A stretch of 64,000 bases of DNA from an uncultured Clostridia bacterium (GCA_934130285.1 CAKOXT010000001.1:434001-498000); one strand, 5' to 3'. Shown: positions 25,194 through 34,815, numbered from the stretch's first letter. The notes: a model not told the origin generated them from the sequence alone. Program-made: numbers and translations.

Positions 25194-26417
25194 TTACATA
25201 TCATTAATTTTTACGTTTCTTTTATGCTCTATTTTCTCCCATTCTGTATTTGGCTTAATTAAGCATTTTATATTTATAACTATCCAAGATCCCATAAATA
25301 CTGGATATAATAATATACCTTTCCACATTTTCTTTATAGGTTTCTTTTCAATTATCATAACAAATATTGCTGTTAAAACAGGAACTATAAATGTTGCTAC
25401 AATATACTTTAAATAGTTAAATATTAACATTCCTGCTGACATTCCATCTGCCAAAAAGATTATTGTATTAATTGCTAATAATAAGAATGTAACAATCATC
25501 ATAGGAATTCCCATCAAATAAAGGAATCCATCAAAATTCATCAATGTTCTGTATTCTATAACTCCTTCAGCTAAGTCTTTTGTATAGTATTTCATACATT
25601 GTAGATGTCCTACTGTCCATCTTGATCTTTGTGACCAGCTTTGTTTAAATTCAGTTGGTTGTTCATCATATACTATAGCATCTGTAGCCCATCCTAGTTT
25701 TCTTCCTTTAGCAATATTTTTAAGAGAGAACTCTATATCCTCTGTTAAAGTTATAGTGTCCCATCCTGTTGGTTTTATTAAATTAAAGTCTACCATAAAA
25801 CCTGTACCATTTATTAATGGTGATAATCCTAAATTATATCTTGCTAAGTGATAGAATCTATTCATCATCCAATAGAATAATGCATATCCTGCTGAAATCC
25901 AACTATCTGCTGGATTTTTTATATCTCTATATCCTTGAACTATTTCTTCTCCTTGACATAGTTTTTTATTCATAGCATTTAAGAAGTTTTTATCAACTAC
26001 ATTATCTGCATCGAACACACAAAAGGCATCATAATCTGCATTTTCTTTTATTTTTTGATTTAAGAACCATTGCATTGCAAAACCTTTTGTTTTTTTCTTT
26101 TCATCAAATCTTTCATACACAATAGCACCTAAGTCTTTAGCAATTTGTGCTGTGTTATCTGTACAGTTATCAGCAATTACATATATGTCATAAAGTTCTT
26201 TCGGATAATCTAATGCTTGAAGACTTTCTATTAAAGCCCCTATGACAGATGCTTCATTGTGTGCGGGTAAGATCATCATGAATTTGTGTTTCTTATTTTT
26301 TATTAATGGTTTTTCTTTAAATTGTATTAGTGCACAAGCGCTTATTATTAGTTGATATAACCAATATATAACTATTATCCAACCAAGTGCTTGTTGAAGT
26401 ATATAAATATATTTCAT
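25194..26417 (-). CDS. Membrane glycosyltransferase family 2
   Basis: A 407-residue processive-type glycosyltransferase. An N-terminal membrane helix (about 10-30) is followed by the GT-A domain: MMILPAHNEASVIGALI, the DADN metal site in FCVFDADNVVDKNF, TEDIE, and QRSRWTVGHLQ, the Q-x-x-R-W motif of polysaccharide synthases. Three or four membrane helices close the protein. It resembles BcsA/NodC-like enzymes that build beta-linked chains, but the sugar is unknown. It follows pnp by 22 bases. Confidence 0.85.
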   Translation of the reverse strand: MKYIYILQQALGWIIVIYWLYQLIISACALIQFKEKPLIKNKKHKFMMILPAHNEASVIGALIESLQALDYPKELYDIYVIADNCTDNTAQIAKDLGAIVYERFDEKKKTKGFAMQWFLNQKIKENADYDAFCVFDADNVVDKNFLNAMNKKLCQGEEIVQGYRDIKNPADSWISAGYALFYWMMNRFYHLARYNLGLSPLINGTGFMVDFNLIKPTGWDTITLTEDIEFSLKNIAKGRKLGWATDAIVYDEQPTEFKQSWSQRSRWTVGHLQCMKYYTKDLAEGVIEYRTLMNFDGFLYLMGIPMMIVTFLLLAINTIIFLADGMSAGMLIFNYLKYIVATFIVPVLTAIFVMIIEKKPIKKMWKGILLYPVFMGSWIVINIKCLIKPNTEWEKIEHKRNVKINDM

Positions 26418-26439
26418 ATTTTTCTACCTCTTTCTTTTC

Positions 26440-28584
26440 CTATTCTTCTACTTTTTCTTGTTCTGATTTATTTTCTTCTTTGTTTTCTTCGCCAAATCTC
26501 ATTGTAAGATTTATTCTATCTTGATCATCAATATCTGTTACTTTTACCATAACTTCTTGTCCTACTTTTAAGAAGTCTTCTACATTTTCAACTCTTTCTT
26601 TTGTTATCTTAGATTTGTGAACTAAACCTTCTTTTCCACCACCTACTGCAACAAAAGCTCCGAAACTCATTATTTTTGTAACTTTTCCTTTATAGATTTG
26701 ACCTACTTCAATTTCTCTTGCAATATCTTCTATCATTTCTAACGCTCTTGGGCCATCACTGCCTTCATTTGCATATATAAATACTGTTCCGTCTTCTTCG
26801 ATATCTATTTTTACGTTAGTTTCTTCAATAATCTTATTGATCATTTTTCCACCAGGTCCAATTACATCTTTTATTTTGTCTACACTAATTTTTGTGTTGA
26901 TAATTTTTGGAGCATATTTTGAAACTTCTTTTCTAGGCTCTGATATAACTGGTTTCATAATATCATCTAGTATATGCTTTCTTGCTTTTCTTGTTCTTTC
27001 AAAAGCTTCTGCTATTATATCATATGATAGTCCATCAACTTTAATGTCAACTTGGATAGCAGTAATTCCTTTTTCTGTTCCTCCAACCTTAAAGTCCATA
27101 TCTCCAAAGAAATCTTCAATTCCTTGAATGTCTGTAAGCATTACATAGTTTTTGTCATCGTTAGGATCTGTTACTAATCCTGTTGAAATTCCTGCAACTG
27201 GTCTCTTAATTGGAACACCTGCATCCATCAATGCCAATGTACTTCCACAAATACTTGCTTGTGATGTTGAACCATTTGAAGATAATACTTCAGAAACTAA
27301 TCTCATAGCATAAGGAAATTCTTCTTTTGATGGCAATACTGGAACTAATGCTTTTTCTGCTAAAGCTCCATGTCCAATTTCTCTTCTTCCCGGTCCACGA
27401 GATGTTCTTGCTTCTCCAACGCTATATGGTGGGAAGTTATATTGATGCATATATCTCTTAGTTTGCTCTTCATCTATTCCATCAAGCATTTGTTCTTCAC
27501 TAATCATTCCTAATGTAGCTACTGTTAATACTTGTGTTTGACCTCTTGTAAATAATCCACTACCATGAACTCTTGGTAATAATCCAACTTCACAAGATAA
27601 TGGTCTTATTTCATCTAAAGCTCTTCCATCAACTCTTTTATGTTCATCAAATATTAAGCTTCTTACTGTTTTCTTTTCTAGTTTATATAAAACTTCTCCA
27701 ATTTCTTGGTTATGTTCGTCAACAAATTCTTCTCCATGTTGTTCTTTCAAGTATTCTTTTACATCATCAGATAATACAGACATTCTATTGTCAATTACAG
27801 TTTTATCTTTGTCTTGTACGTCTGTTTTCATTCTATCTTTGAATTGTTTTTCAACTTCTTCATATAAATCTTCATTAACTGCAAATGATTTGTATTCAAA
27901 CTTAGGCTTTCCAATTTCATCTTTCATCTTTTGGATGAATTCACACATTTTTTTAATTTCAACATGAGCTGTTTTAATTGCTTCAAGCATTACATCATCA
28001 GGAACTTCGTTAGCTCCTGCTTCTATCATTGCTATTTTTTCAGCTGTTCCAGCTACTGTTAATGTTAAATCTGATTTTTCTCTTTCTGCTGATGTTGGAT
28101 TGATTATAATTTTTCCATCAACTAATCCAACATTTACTGCAGCAGTTGGTCCTCCAAATGGTATATCAGAGATTGAAAGTGCTGCTGAAGCACCTATCAT
28201 TGCTGCAACTTCTGGTGAATTGTCTTGTTCAACTGACATAACAGTTGCGACAACACATACATCATTTCTAAAATCTTTAGGGAATAAAGGTCTAAGTGGT
28301 CTATCTATTGCTCTTGATGTTAATATTGCTTTATCACCTGGCTTTCCCTCTCTTTTTGTGTATCCTCCAGGAATTTTTCCTACAGAATAAAGTTTTTCTT
28401 CAAAATCAACTGATAATGGGAAGAAATCTATTCCTTCCTTTGGTTCTTTTGAAGCTACTACATTTACTAGTACTACTGTTTCTCCGTATCTTACTAATAC
28501 GCTTCCGTTTGATAAACCTGCAAGTTTTCCTGTTTCAAATGATATTTTTCTTCCTGCAAGTTCTGTTTCATAATATTTTACCAT
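26440..28584 (-). CDS. pnp: Polynucleotide phosphorylase
   Basis: A 714-residue 3'-to-5' exoribonuclease using phosphate. Two RNase PH domains (about 10-225 and 315-545) flank a helical domain; FFPLSVDFEEKLYSVGKIPGG and GRREIGHGALAEKAL mark them. A KH domain with VIGPGGKMINKIIEE (about 555-610) and an S1 domain with GQIYKGKVTKIMSFGAFV (about 620-690) end the core, before an acidic tail. The ATG follows CCAAGGAGG. The leader holds a strong long-range inverted repeat, hinting at autoregulation. Confidence 0.95.
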   Translation of the reverse strand: MVKYYETELAGRKISFETGKLAGLSNGSVLVRYGETVVLVNVVASKEPKEGIDFFPLSVDFEEKLYSVGKIPGGYTKREGKPGDKAILTSRAIDRPLRPLFPKDFRNDVCVVATVMSVEQDNSPEVAAMIGASAALSISDIPFGGPTAAVNVGLVDGKIIINPTSAEREKSDLTLTVAGTAEKIAMIEAGANEVPDDVMLEAIKTAHVEIKKMCEFIQKMKDEIGKPKFEYKSFAVNEDLYEEVEKQFKDRMKTDVQDKDKTVIDNRMSVLSDDVKEYLKEQHGEEFVDEHNQEIGEVLYKLEKKTVRSLIFDEHKRVDGRALDEIRPLSCEVGLLPRVHGSGLFTRGQTQVLTVATLGMISEEQMLDGIDEEQTKRYMHQYNFPPYSVGEARTSRGPGRREIGHGALAEKALVPVLPSKEEFPYAMRLVSEVLSSNGSTSQASICGSTLALMDAGVPIKRPVAGISTGLVTDPNDDKNYVMLTDIQGIEDFFGDMDFKVGGTEKGITAIQVDIKVDGLSYDIIAEAFERTRKARKHILDDIMKPVISEPRKEVSKYAPKIINTKISVDKIKDVIGPGGKMINKIIEETNVKIDIEEDGTVFIYANEGSDGPRALEMIEDIAREIEVGQIYKGKVTKIMSFGAFVAVGGGKEGLVHKSKITKERVENVEDFLKVGQEVMVKVTDIDDQDRINLTMRFGEENKEENKSEQEKVEE

Positions 28585-28596
28585 GTTTCCTCCTTG

Positions 28597-28838
28597 GGAG
28601 ATGTGTAGAGATCAGACTTAAGCTCATATTTCAACAAAATAATCATTATTTTGTTGTGTCAAATGCTCTATTCGTATTCTCATTTTTGAAAAAATAATTG
28701 TAATTTTATCTGAGTCATCAATAAAGCAGTTACATATATGTTCTTTTGCTTTTTAATATATTTTTCTTTGCTAAAATTTAATTTTTCCAAACATCTTGAA
28801 ATTTTAATATGAACTTAAGTCTAACATCTAACATCTCC
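28597..28838 (-). promoter_or_regulatory. pnp leader with long-range inverted repeat
   Basis: Arms at 28597-28630 and 28806-28838 pair over an uninterrupted 17-base helix (AATATGAGCTTAAGTCT with AGACTTAAGTTCATATT, one G-U) and an 8-base helix (ACATCTCC with GGAGATGT), enclosing about 175 bases. A second perfect hairpin (CAACAAAATAA and TTATTTTGTTG, 28632-28656) lies just inside. The downstream arm ends 4 bases before the ribosome site of pnp. The layout recalls the RNase III-cleaved, PNPase-controlled leader of E. coli pnp, but a palindromic insertion is also possible. Confidence 0.6.
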
Positions 28839-28850
28839 ACTAATTTTTTA

Positions 28851-28886
28851 TAAAAAATAGCGTAGCTCATAGCTACGCTGTTTTTT
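28851..28886 (-). terminator. Intrinsic terminator after rpsO
   Basis: On the minus strand CAGCGTAGCT and AGCTACGCTA pair around ATG-type loop bases and a run of six T follows. It overlaps the rpsO stop and lies only 12 bases before the pnp leader arm, so pnp is reached by read-through or from a promoter within the leader. Confidence 0.85.
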
Positions 28887-29148
28887 ATTTTCTTAAAGAT
28901 AACTTTTGAGCTATATCTCTGTATCTTTGAATGTCTTTTTTTGCTAAATAGTTAAGTAAGTTTCTTCTTTTACCAACCATTTTTAAAAGTCCTCTTCTTG
29001 AATGGTTATCTTTTGGATGAACCTTCAAATGTTCTGTTAATTCAGAAATTCTTTCTGTTAAAAGAGCTATTTGAACTTCTGGTGAACCAGTGTCATTTTC
29101 TTCTCTTTTATAAGTGTTAATTATTTCTTGTTTTCTTTCTTTAGTCAT
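28885..29148 (-). CDS. rpsO: 30S ribosomal protein S15
   Basis: An 87-residue protein, full length. It binds the central domain of 16S rRNA and early assembly depends on it. DTGSPEVQIALLTERI, HPKDNHSRRGLL and VGKRRNLLNYL are the usual conserved segments. The ATG follows AAGGAGG. Encoded just upstream of pnp, as in many bacteria, where S15 and PNPase are both feedback-controlled through their leaders. Confidence 0.97.
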   Translation of the reverse strand: MTKERKQEIINTYKREENDTGSPEVQIALLTERISELTEHLKVHPKDNHSRRGLLKMVGKRRNLLNYLAKKDIQRYRDIAQKLSLRK

Positions 29149-29238
29149 ATCGCACTACCTCCTTATTTTTTATTTGCCAATCACTGAGTATGAGTAGGTT
29201 TTTCTCAAACTAAGTAATGGTAATTTGCATGCAGTAAT

Positions 29239-29267
29239 ATTTTACTATATTTTTCTTTTAAATGCAA
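29239..29267 (-). promoter_or_regulatory. rpsO promoter
   Basis: On the minus strand TTGCAT, a 17-base spacer and TAAAAT are followed by a leader of about 85 bases. The leader could fold for S15 autoregulation, but I could not identify a known motif. Confidence 0.6.
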
Positions 29268-29373
29268 GAGATTACTAAAAAATATTACCTTTTACTTGTA
29301 AATAATTTCTAAATATATTATTATTTTATTAGTAAAAAACATACATTAACTTTTACTAATTTTAAGGGGATTA

Positions 29374-30216
29374 ATGAAAATGCATTTATATGACATACTA
29401 GGAGTATCGAAAACAGCTACTAGCAGTGAAATAAAAAAGGCTTATAAATCTTTAGTAAAGAAGTATCACCCTGATGTTTTTGAAGGGAATAAAGATTTAG
29501 CTGAGTCTAAAATAAAAGAAATAAATGATGCTTATGATACTTTATCTGATCCAGTACTTAGAGAGGAATATGATCGTTCACTTGAAGTTCCGGAAACTGA
29601 TGATGTTTTAAAAAATTCTGCATATGATGACACTTCTGAATCCGAAGTTCAAAAACATTATAATGATTTTAGAGATAGATATGAGAATGTTTATAAATAT
29701 GGTAAATCTGGTAGATACACTACGAATTACTATGGAGTCTCTCATGATTCAAGCAAAGCAAATGCCTGGGATTACGAGAAAAATAGACCTTTACGCGATT
29801 CCGATTTCTTATTTGGATCTCGTTCAGCTTTTATTATCAGAATGTCTTTAATTATATTATTGATTTTGATTCTTCTGATTTTATGGCTTTCTTTTATGAA
29901 AAAGTATATGGATAATAATTATGTTCATGTACCTGTTGTTGAAAAACCAGCTTACCAAAACGATGATCTGCCCTTGATAGATTTTGATATGGCCTATGAA
30001 GATGTTGTTGTTCTTCTAGGTGATCCAGATCCAATTCAATATAAAGGTTCTAATCTATATGCTTATTGGGGAAATTCCTACATTATATTTGATAAAAACT
30101 TTAAGGTAATTGGTTGGCTAAATAATGGAGCTTTTCATACCGATGAATACACTGGAGCAGCAAGTAAACATTTAAGAGAACTTTATAATTCAATAAATTC
30201 TTCTTATAACTATTAA
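29374..30216 (+). CDS. Membrane-anchored J-domain protein
   Basis: A 280-residue protein. Residues 4-70 form a J domain: YDILGVSKTATSSEIKKAYK, the HPD tripeptide (YHPDVF) and INDAYDTLSDPVLREEYDR. A linker leads to one membrane helix (about 155-175, MSLIILLILILLILWL) and an outer C-terminal part with LLGDPDPIQYKGSNLYAYWG, which resembles the SmpA/OmlA-like small beta module. The cytoplasmic J domain should recruit DnaK to the membrane; the outer domain's target is unknown. It has no zinc-binding region. Divergent from rpsO and convergent with clpX. The ATG follows AAGGGG. Confidence 0.75.
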   Translation: MKMHLYDILGVSKTATSSEIKKAYKSLVKKYHPDVFEGNKDLAESKIKEINDAYDTLSDPVLREEYDRSLEVPETDDVLKNSAYDDTSESEVQKHYNDFRDRYENVYKYGKSGRYTTNYYGVSHDSSKANAWDYEKNRPLRDSDFLFGSRSAFIIRMSLIILLILILLILWLSFMKKYMDNNYVHVPVVEKPAYQNDDLPLIDFDMAYEDVVVLLGDPDPIQYKGSNLYAYWGNSYIIFDKNFKVIGWLNNGAFHTDEYTGAASKHLRELYNSINSSYNY

Positions 30217-30249
30217 ATTGTAAGATTTAATTTATAACATGTTGCAAAT

Positions 30250-30311
30250 AAAAAAACTCTCAACTTAAAGAACTAATATATGGTTTGCTTTAAGTTAAGA
30301 GCTTTTTTTAT
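30250..30311. terminator. Bidirectional terminator between the J-protein and clpX
   Basis: CTCAACTTAAAG and CTTTAAGTTAAG pair with a loop of about 17 bases; A-runs on the left and T-runs on the right serve both strands. It lies between convergent genes. Confidence 0.85.
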
Positions 30312-30318
30312 ACTATAA

Positions 30319-31629
30319 TTACGCCGTCTCTGATTTATCAGTTTTGCGCATTTTCTTTTTATTTGTTTGTTTTGTAAGAGTTACAGGCTTTTTATTTTCG
30401 TCTATTATCAATTCTGGCTCTTTATTTTCAAGTACTGTTTCTTTTGTAATTATACATTTAGCAATTTTTTTATTATTTGGTATTTCATACATTACATCTC
30501 TCATTATTTCTTCAATGATTGATCTTAATCCTCTAGCTCCTGTCTTTCTTTCAATAGCTTTATCTACAATTACTTCTAGAGCTTCTTTATCAAATTCTAG
30601 TTCAACACCATCTAATTCAACTAACTTTTTATATTGTTTTACTAATGCATTTTTAGGTTTTGTAACAATTTCTACTAATGCTTCTCTTGTTAGTTCATCA
30701 AGTGTTGCCACAATTGGAAGTCTTCCTACAAATTCAGGAATCATTCCAAATTTCAATAAATCTTGTGGTAAAATTTGCTTATATATTTCAGATTGACTAA
30801 TTTCTTTTTTAGATTCTACACTCGTTCCGAATCCTATTGTATTTTTTCCTGTTCTATCCTTTATAATTGATTCTATTCCTTCAAATGCCCCTCCACAAAT
30901 AAACAAAATATTTTCAGTATTTATTTGCAAGAATTCTTGATGAGGATGTTTTCTTCCTCCTTGTGGTGGAACTGAAGCTTTTGTTCCTTCAATTATTTTT
31001 AATAATGCTTGTTGAACACCTTCTCCACTTACATCACGTGTAATTGATGGATTTTCAGATTTTCTTGAAATTTTATCAATTTCATCTATATAGATGATTC
31101 CCTTTTCAGCATTTTCAATATTGTAATCTGCTGCTTGAATTAATCTAAGTAAAATATTTTCAACATCTTCTCCAACATATCCAGCTTCTGTAAGTGTTGT
31201 TGCATCTGCTATTGCAAAAGGAACATTTAAAACTTTTGCTAGTGTTTGTGCAAGTAATGTTTTTCCACATCCTGTTGGGCCTAATAATAAAATATTACTT
31301 TTTTGTATTTCAACATCATTTACTTTTTCAAGATTGTTTATTCTTTTGTAATGGTTGTACACTGCAACAGATAATGTTTTTTTAGCATCTTCTTGACCTA
31401 TTACATATTCATCAAGAATTGTTTTTATCTCTTGTGGTGTTGGTATTTTTTCTTCTTCTACTTCTTCAAATTCTTCATCTTCTTCGTAGAATTCGTCTTC
31501 TATAATTTCTTGGCATACGTTAATACACTCATCGCAAATGTATACTCCTGGTCCTGCAATTATCTTTTTTACGCTGTCTTGTGATTTACCACAAAAAGAG
31601 CATTTTACATTTCTAGTATTATTTGGCAT
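30319..31629 (-). CDS. clpX: ATP-dependent Clp protease ATP-binding subunit ClpX
   Basis: A 436-residue AAA+ unfoldase. The N-terminal zinc domain has Cys10, Cys13, Cys32, Cys35 (CSFCGKSQ...CDECINVC). Walker A is LLLGPTGCGKTLLAQ, Walker B IIYIDEIDKI, and the pore region and GARGLRSIIEEIMRDVM sensor-2 follow. It delivers substrates to ClpP, whose gene ends 28 bases upstream on the same strand. The Glu-rich stretch after the zinc domain is typical of clostridia. A Lys-rich tail is present. Confidence 0.97.
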   Translation of the reverse strand: MPNNTRNVKCSFCGKSQDSVKKIIAGPGVYICDECINVCQEIIEDEFYEEDEEFEEVEEEKIPTPQEIKTILDEYVIGQEDAKKTLSVAVYNHYKRINNLEKVNDVEIQKSNILLLGPTGCGKTLLAQTLAKVLNVPFAIADATTLTEAGYVGEDVENILLRLIQAADYNIENAEKGIIYIDEIDKISRKSENPSITRDVSGEGVQQALLKIIEGTKASVPPQGGRKHPHQEFLQINTENILFICGGAFEGIESIIKDRTGKNTIGFGTSVESKKEISQSEIYKQILPQDLLKFGMIPEFVGRLPIVATLDELTREALVEIVTKPKNALVKQYKKLVELDGVELEFDKEALEVIVDKAIERKTGARGLRSIIEEIMRDVMYEIPNNKKIAKCIITKETVLENKEPELIIDENKKPVTLTKQTNKKKMRKTDKSETA

Positions 31630-31657
31630 TCTTTCACCTCTTTATTTATCTTCAAAA

Positions 31658-32254
31658 TTACATTCTTTTGTCTAGGATTCCATCAATTAATCCGTATTTC
31701 AAAGCTTCTTCTGCTGTCATATAGTTGTCTCTTTCTGTATCTCTCTCAATTGTTTCTAAGCTTTGACCTGTTCTTTCACTTAATAATTTATTTAATTTTT
31801 CTCTTGTTCTTACCATATGATCAGCATGAATTTTTATTTCTGTTGTTTGTCCTGATAATCCTCCTGAGATTAATGGTTGATGTATTAAAATTTCTGCATT
31901 TGGTGTAGCAAATCTCTTACCTTTTGCTCCTGATGCTAGTAATACGGCTCCCATACTTGCTGCCATACCAACACAGATTGTAGATACTGGGCATTTTATG
32001 TAATTGATTGTATCTACTATTGCCATTCCATCTGTGATTGATCCACCTGGGCTATTAATGTATAATGATATTTCTTTATCAGGATCTTCTGATTCTAAGA
32101 ATAATAATTGTGCTACAACTAAGCTTGCAGAAGCACTATTTACATCTTCTGATAAAAATATTATTCTGTCTTTTAATAATCTTGAGAATATATCGTATGA
32201 TCTTTCTCCTTTACTTGTTTGTTCTATAACATATGGTACTAAACTGTTTTCCAT
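31658..32254 (-). CDS. clpP: ATP-dependent Clp protease proteolytic subunit
   Basis: A 198-residue serine peptidase. Ser100 (GMAASMGAVLL) and His125 (LIHQPL) are the catalytic pair, with the Asp in the ERDTERDNYMTAEEAL region. It forms a 14-mer chamber closed by ClpX or other Clp ATPases. The gene order tig-clpP-clpX in the direction of transcription is common and supports joint protein quality control. Confidence 0.97.
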   Translation of the reverse strand: MENSLVPYVIEQTSKGERSYDIFSRLLKDRIIFLSEDVNSASASLVVAQLLFLESEDPDKEISLYINSPGGSITDGMAIVDTINYIKCPVSTICVGMAASMGAVLLASGAKGKRFATPNAEILIHQPLISGGLSGQTTEIKIHADHMVRTREKLNKLLSERTGQSLETIERDTERDNYMTAEEALKYGLIDGILDKRM

Positions 32255-32440
32255 TTATTTCACTTTCCTTTCTTGCTTTTGTAGGTTCTTCCTACAAAAA
32301 ATTCTTTAATATAAATATCATATTTGATATATAAAAGTCAATTGTTTATAATATCTTTTAGCTTTCAATTATCCTCATTTTTCGATGTTTTTCTAGAATT
32401 TATCCATTTTAATGAAGCAATTATATTTTTTATTATATGC

Positions 32441-32471
32441 AAAAAGAGTAAAGATTTTCTTTACCCTTTTT
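32441..32471 (-). terminator. Intrinsic terminator after tig
   Basis: On the minus strand AAAAAGGGTAAAG and CTTTACTCTTTTT pair around a five-base loop, ending in T. It separates trigger factor from clpP, so clpP has its own promoter in the 200-base gap. Confidence 0.8.
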
Positions 32472-32509
32472 ATTGACTCTTTATATTTTATTATTCAAAT
32501 ATTATAGAA

Positions 32510-33793
32510 TTATTTTATTTTTGCATTATCTACTATGTATTTGATAGCTTTTTCTGTTTCTAAACTTGAAGAAACATATTTTTTGAATTCTTCATTTTTC
32601 TTTAATTCATCAGCTTCTCTTCCATAAGTTTTAGCTAATTCTTCAATTTTTTCATTTAGTTCTTCTTCTGTTACTAAGATTTTAGCATCTTTTGTAACAG
32701 CTTCTAATACTAATCTTGTTTTAACAGATACTTCAGCTTGTGGTTTCATTTCATCTCTGAAAGCTTCTTCTGTTTTGTTTAATATTTTTAAATATTGTTG
32801 TAAATTAACACCTTGGTATGCTAATCTTCTATCAAGATCATCAGCCATTGCATCTATTTCGTTTTCAATCATTCCTGATGGAATTTCTACTTTTGCATTT
32901 TCGCAAACTGCTTCGATAGCTTTGTCTTCTATTTCATGTTTTGCTCTGTGTTCGTTTTGTTCTTCTAAGTTTTTCTTTATATCAGCTTTTAATTCAGCTA
33001 TTGTATCAAATTCACTTACGTCTTTTGCAAAATCATCGTCCATTTCTGGTAATTCTTTTGCTTTGATTTCATGTAATTTTACTTTAAATACAGCATCTTT
33101 TCCAGCTAAATCTTTTGAAAAATATTCATCTGGGAATTTTACTTTAATATCTTTTTCTTCATCAATTTTCATTCCAACAACTTGGTCTTCAAATCCTTCG
33201 ATGAAGCTGTGGCTTCCTAATTCTAATTCATGGTTTTCAGCTTTTCCACCTTCAAATGCAACACCATCTACTGATCCTTCAAAATCAATAACTGCTATAT
33301 CTCCTTCTTTAGCAGGTCTATCTTCTACAGTAATTACTCTTGCATTCTTTTCAGCCATATGTCCTAATTCATGTTCGATATCTTTATCTTCTACTTTATA
33401 TTCAACTTTTTTAAGTTCAATTCCTTTATATTTACCTAATTCAACTTCTGGTTTTGTTTGAACAACTGCTGTAAATATTAAGTCTTTTCCTTTTTCCATT
33501 TGAACTATATCAATTTCTGGTTTGCTAACAACGTCTAAGTTGTTCTCTTTTATTTCTTTATCATAGATTGCTGGAACTACTTCATTAAATGCGTCTTCAT
33601 AGAACATTTCAACTCCATAATGTTTTTCAGCAATGTTCATTGGTACTTTTCCTTTTCTGAATCCTGGAACATTGAAGTATTTTGCATTTTTCTTGAATAC
33701 TGTTGCAATTCCGTCCTCAAATACTTTTGCATCAATTGTAAATTCAAGTTTTAATTCATTGTTATTTTCTGTTTTTTCTATTTTGATACTCAT
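32510..33793 (-). CDS. tig: Trigger factor
   Basis: A 427-residue ribosome-bound chaperone with prolyl isomerase activity. The ribosome-binding segment FNVPGFRKGKVPMNIAEKHYG is near 40, the FKBP-type domain (PAKEGDIAVIDFEGSVDGVAF) near 155-245, and the C-terminal helical arms follow. Full length for the family. The ATG follows GGAGGAATTAAG. Confidence 0.96.
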   Translation of the reverse strand: MSIKIEKTENNNELKLEFTIDAKVFEDGIATVFKKNAKYFNVPGFRKGKVPMNIAEKHYGVEMFYEDAFNEVVPAIYDKEIKENNLDVVSKPEIDIVQMEKGKDLIFTAVVQTKPEVELGKYKGIELKKVEYKVEDKDIEHELGHMAEKNARVITVEDRPAKEGDIAVIDFEGSVDGVAFEGGKAENHELELGSHSFIEGFEDQVVGMKIDEEKDIKVKFPDEYFSKDLAGKDAVFKVKLHEIKAKELPEMDDDFAKDVSEFDTIAELKADIKKNLEEQNEHRAKHEIEDKAIEAVCENAKVEIPSGMIENEIDAMADDLDRRLAYQGVNLQQYLKILNKTEEAFRDEMKPQAEVSVKTRLVLEAVTKDAKILVTEEELNEKIEELAKTYGREADELKKNEEFKKYVSSSLETEKAIKYIVDNAKIK

Positions 33794-33862
33794 CTTAATT
33801 CCTCCATTTTTATTTTAATAGCTTTTTTATTATACCACATAATCCAATAATTGCAAGCTTTT

Positions 33863-34666
33863 TTACGTTTTACTTTCTTTTGGTTTTACAACTGGAATAA
33901 ATTGTTTTATAAATTTTCCATCGCCTCTTTGTTTTATATACAAATATCCTAAAGTTGAAAACACTACTGCTCCTATGCAATTTACTATCAAATCCTTCAT
34001 TGTATCTATTAATCCAATATCAAGTGCTCCATTTTGAATTATTATTTCTGTTTCTTTGTCATTTATTTCACCTTTTATTGTGCTTTCTTTTATATGTTTT
34101 ATAACTACTGGTTTGTTTTCTTTATTTTCATTTAGTGATACTGATGAAACAGTTGATACTATCCTATCTTTTTGCATATCTGTTTTTGTAAAAGTATCCA
34201 TTCCGTATTCAAAAAATTCCCACATTACTCCAACAGTCATTGAAAAGCAGAATGCAACTAATGCCACAAATACAGGTGATAATTTTATTGAAAACTTTTC
34301 ACTTTGATTTAATATGTCAATTAGTGAAAAGCCTATTGCAGCCATGATAAATCCATTTATCGTGTGTAGCATAGTGTCCCATTGCTTAAAAATTCCATAG
34401 AAGTTTTGAATTTCTCCTAGTATTTCAGCTGCAAATATAAAAACAAGTATTATTGTTTCTAGTACTGTTGGTAATTTTATATTTAATTTTTTATCTACTA
34501 TTGATGGTATCATTAGTAAAAATAATGTTAATATGCATAAGAATACATCATTCCAATTTTTATGTACTATCTGTAATATCATTGTTATTATAACTAATGT
34601 TCTTAGTACAATATATACAGACAGGTCTCTTACTTTATGTGGTTTCTTTATTTTTTCTTTTTTCAT
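33863..34666 (-). CDS. YjdF/DUF2238-like polytopic membrane protein
   Basis: A 267-residue protein with about six membrane helices. WDTMLHTINGFIMAAIGF and GVMWEFFEYGMDTFT carry His, Asp, Glu residues inside helices 4 and 5, the feature by which I link it to DUF2238 (YjdF-type) proteins. Between the fifth and last helix is a hydrophilic loop of about 65 residues. Role unknown; relatives have been linked only loosely to stress responses. The transcript appears isolated. The ATG follows AAGGAAATT. Confidence 0.6.
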   Translation of the reverse strand: MKKEKIKKPHKVRDLSVYIVLRTLVIITMILQIVHKNWNDVFLCILTLFLLMIPSIVDKKLNIKLPTVLETIILVFIFAAEILGEIQNFYGIFKQWDTMLHTINGFIMAAIGFSLIDILNQSEKFSIKLSPVFVALVAFCFSMTVGVMWEFFEYGMDTFTKTDMQKDRIVSTVSSVSLNENKENKPVVIKHIKESTIKGEINDKETEIIIQNGALDIGLIDTMKDLIVNCIGAVVFSTLGYLYIKQRGDGKFIKQFIPVVKPKESKT

Positions 34667-34765
34667 ATATTAATTTCCTTTTTTAATAATTATCGCACTC
34701 TTATATTTTTATTTTGCATTTATGCAATAATTTATATTTGAAAGTAAAAAAATCTTTTAATAATA

Positions 34766-34797
34766 TAAAAAAGCATACATAATTGTGTGCTTTTTTA
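34766..34797 (-). terminator. Second terminator downstream of tsf
   Basis: On the minus strand AAAGCACACA and TGTATGCTTT pair with one G-U and are followed by T. It backs up the hairpin at 34816-34843. Confidence 0.7.
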
Positions 34798-34815
34798 GCT
34801 GTGTCTATTATAATA

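Noticed and set aside
28885..29373. A defined S15-binding autoregulatory motif in the rpsO leader
   Set aside because: The leader is long enough, but I could not fold a convincing known motif by eye.
32775..33461. A 228-codon open frame on the plus strand opposite tig
   Set aside because: It is fully antisense to trigger factor, Ser/Phe-rich as expected from complement of Lys/Glu codons, and has no ribosome site.
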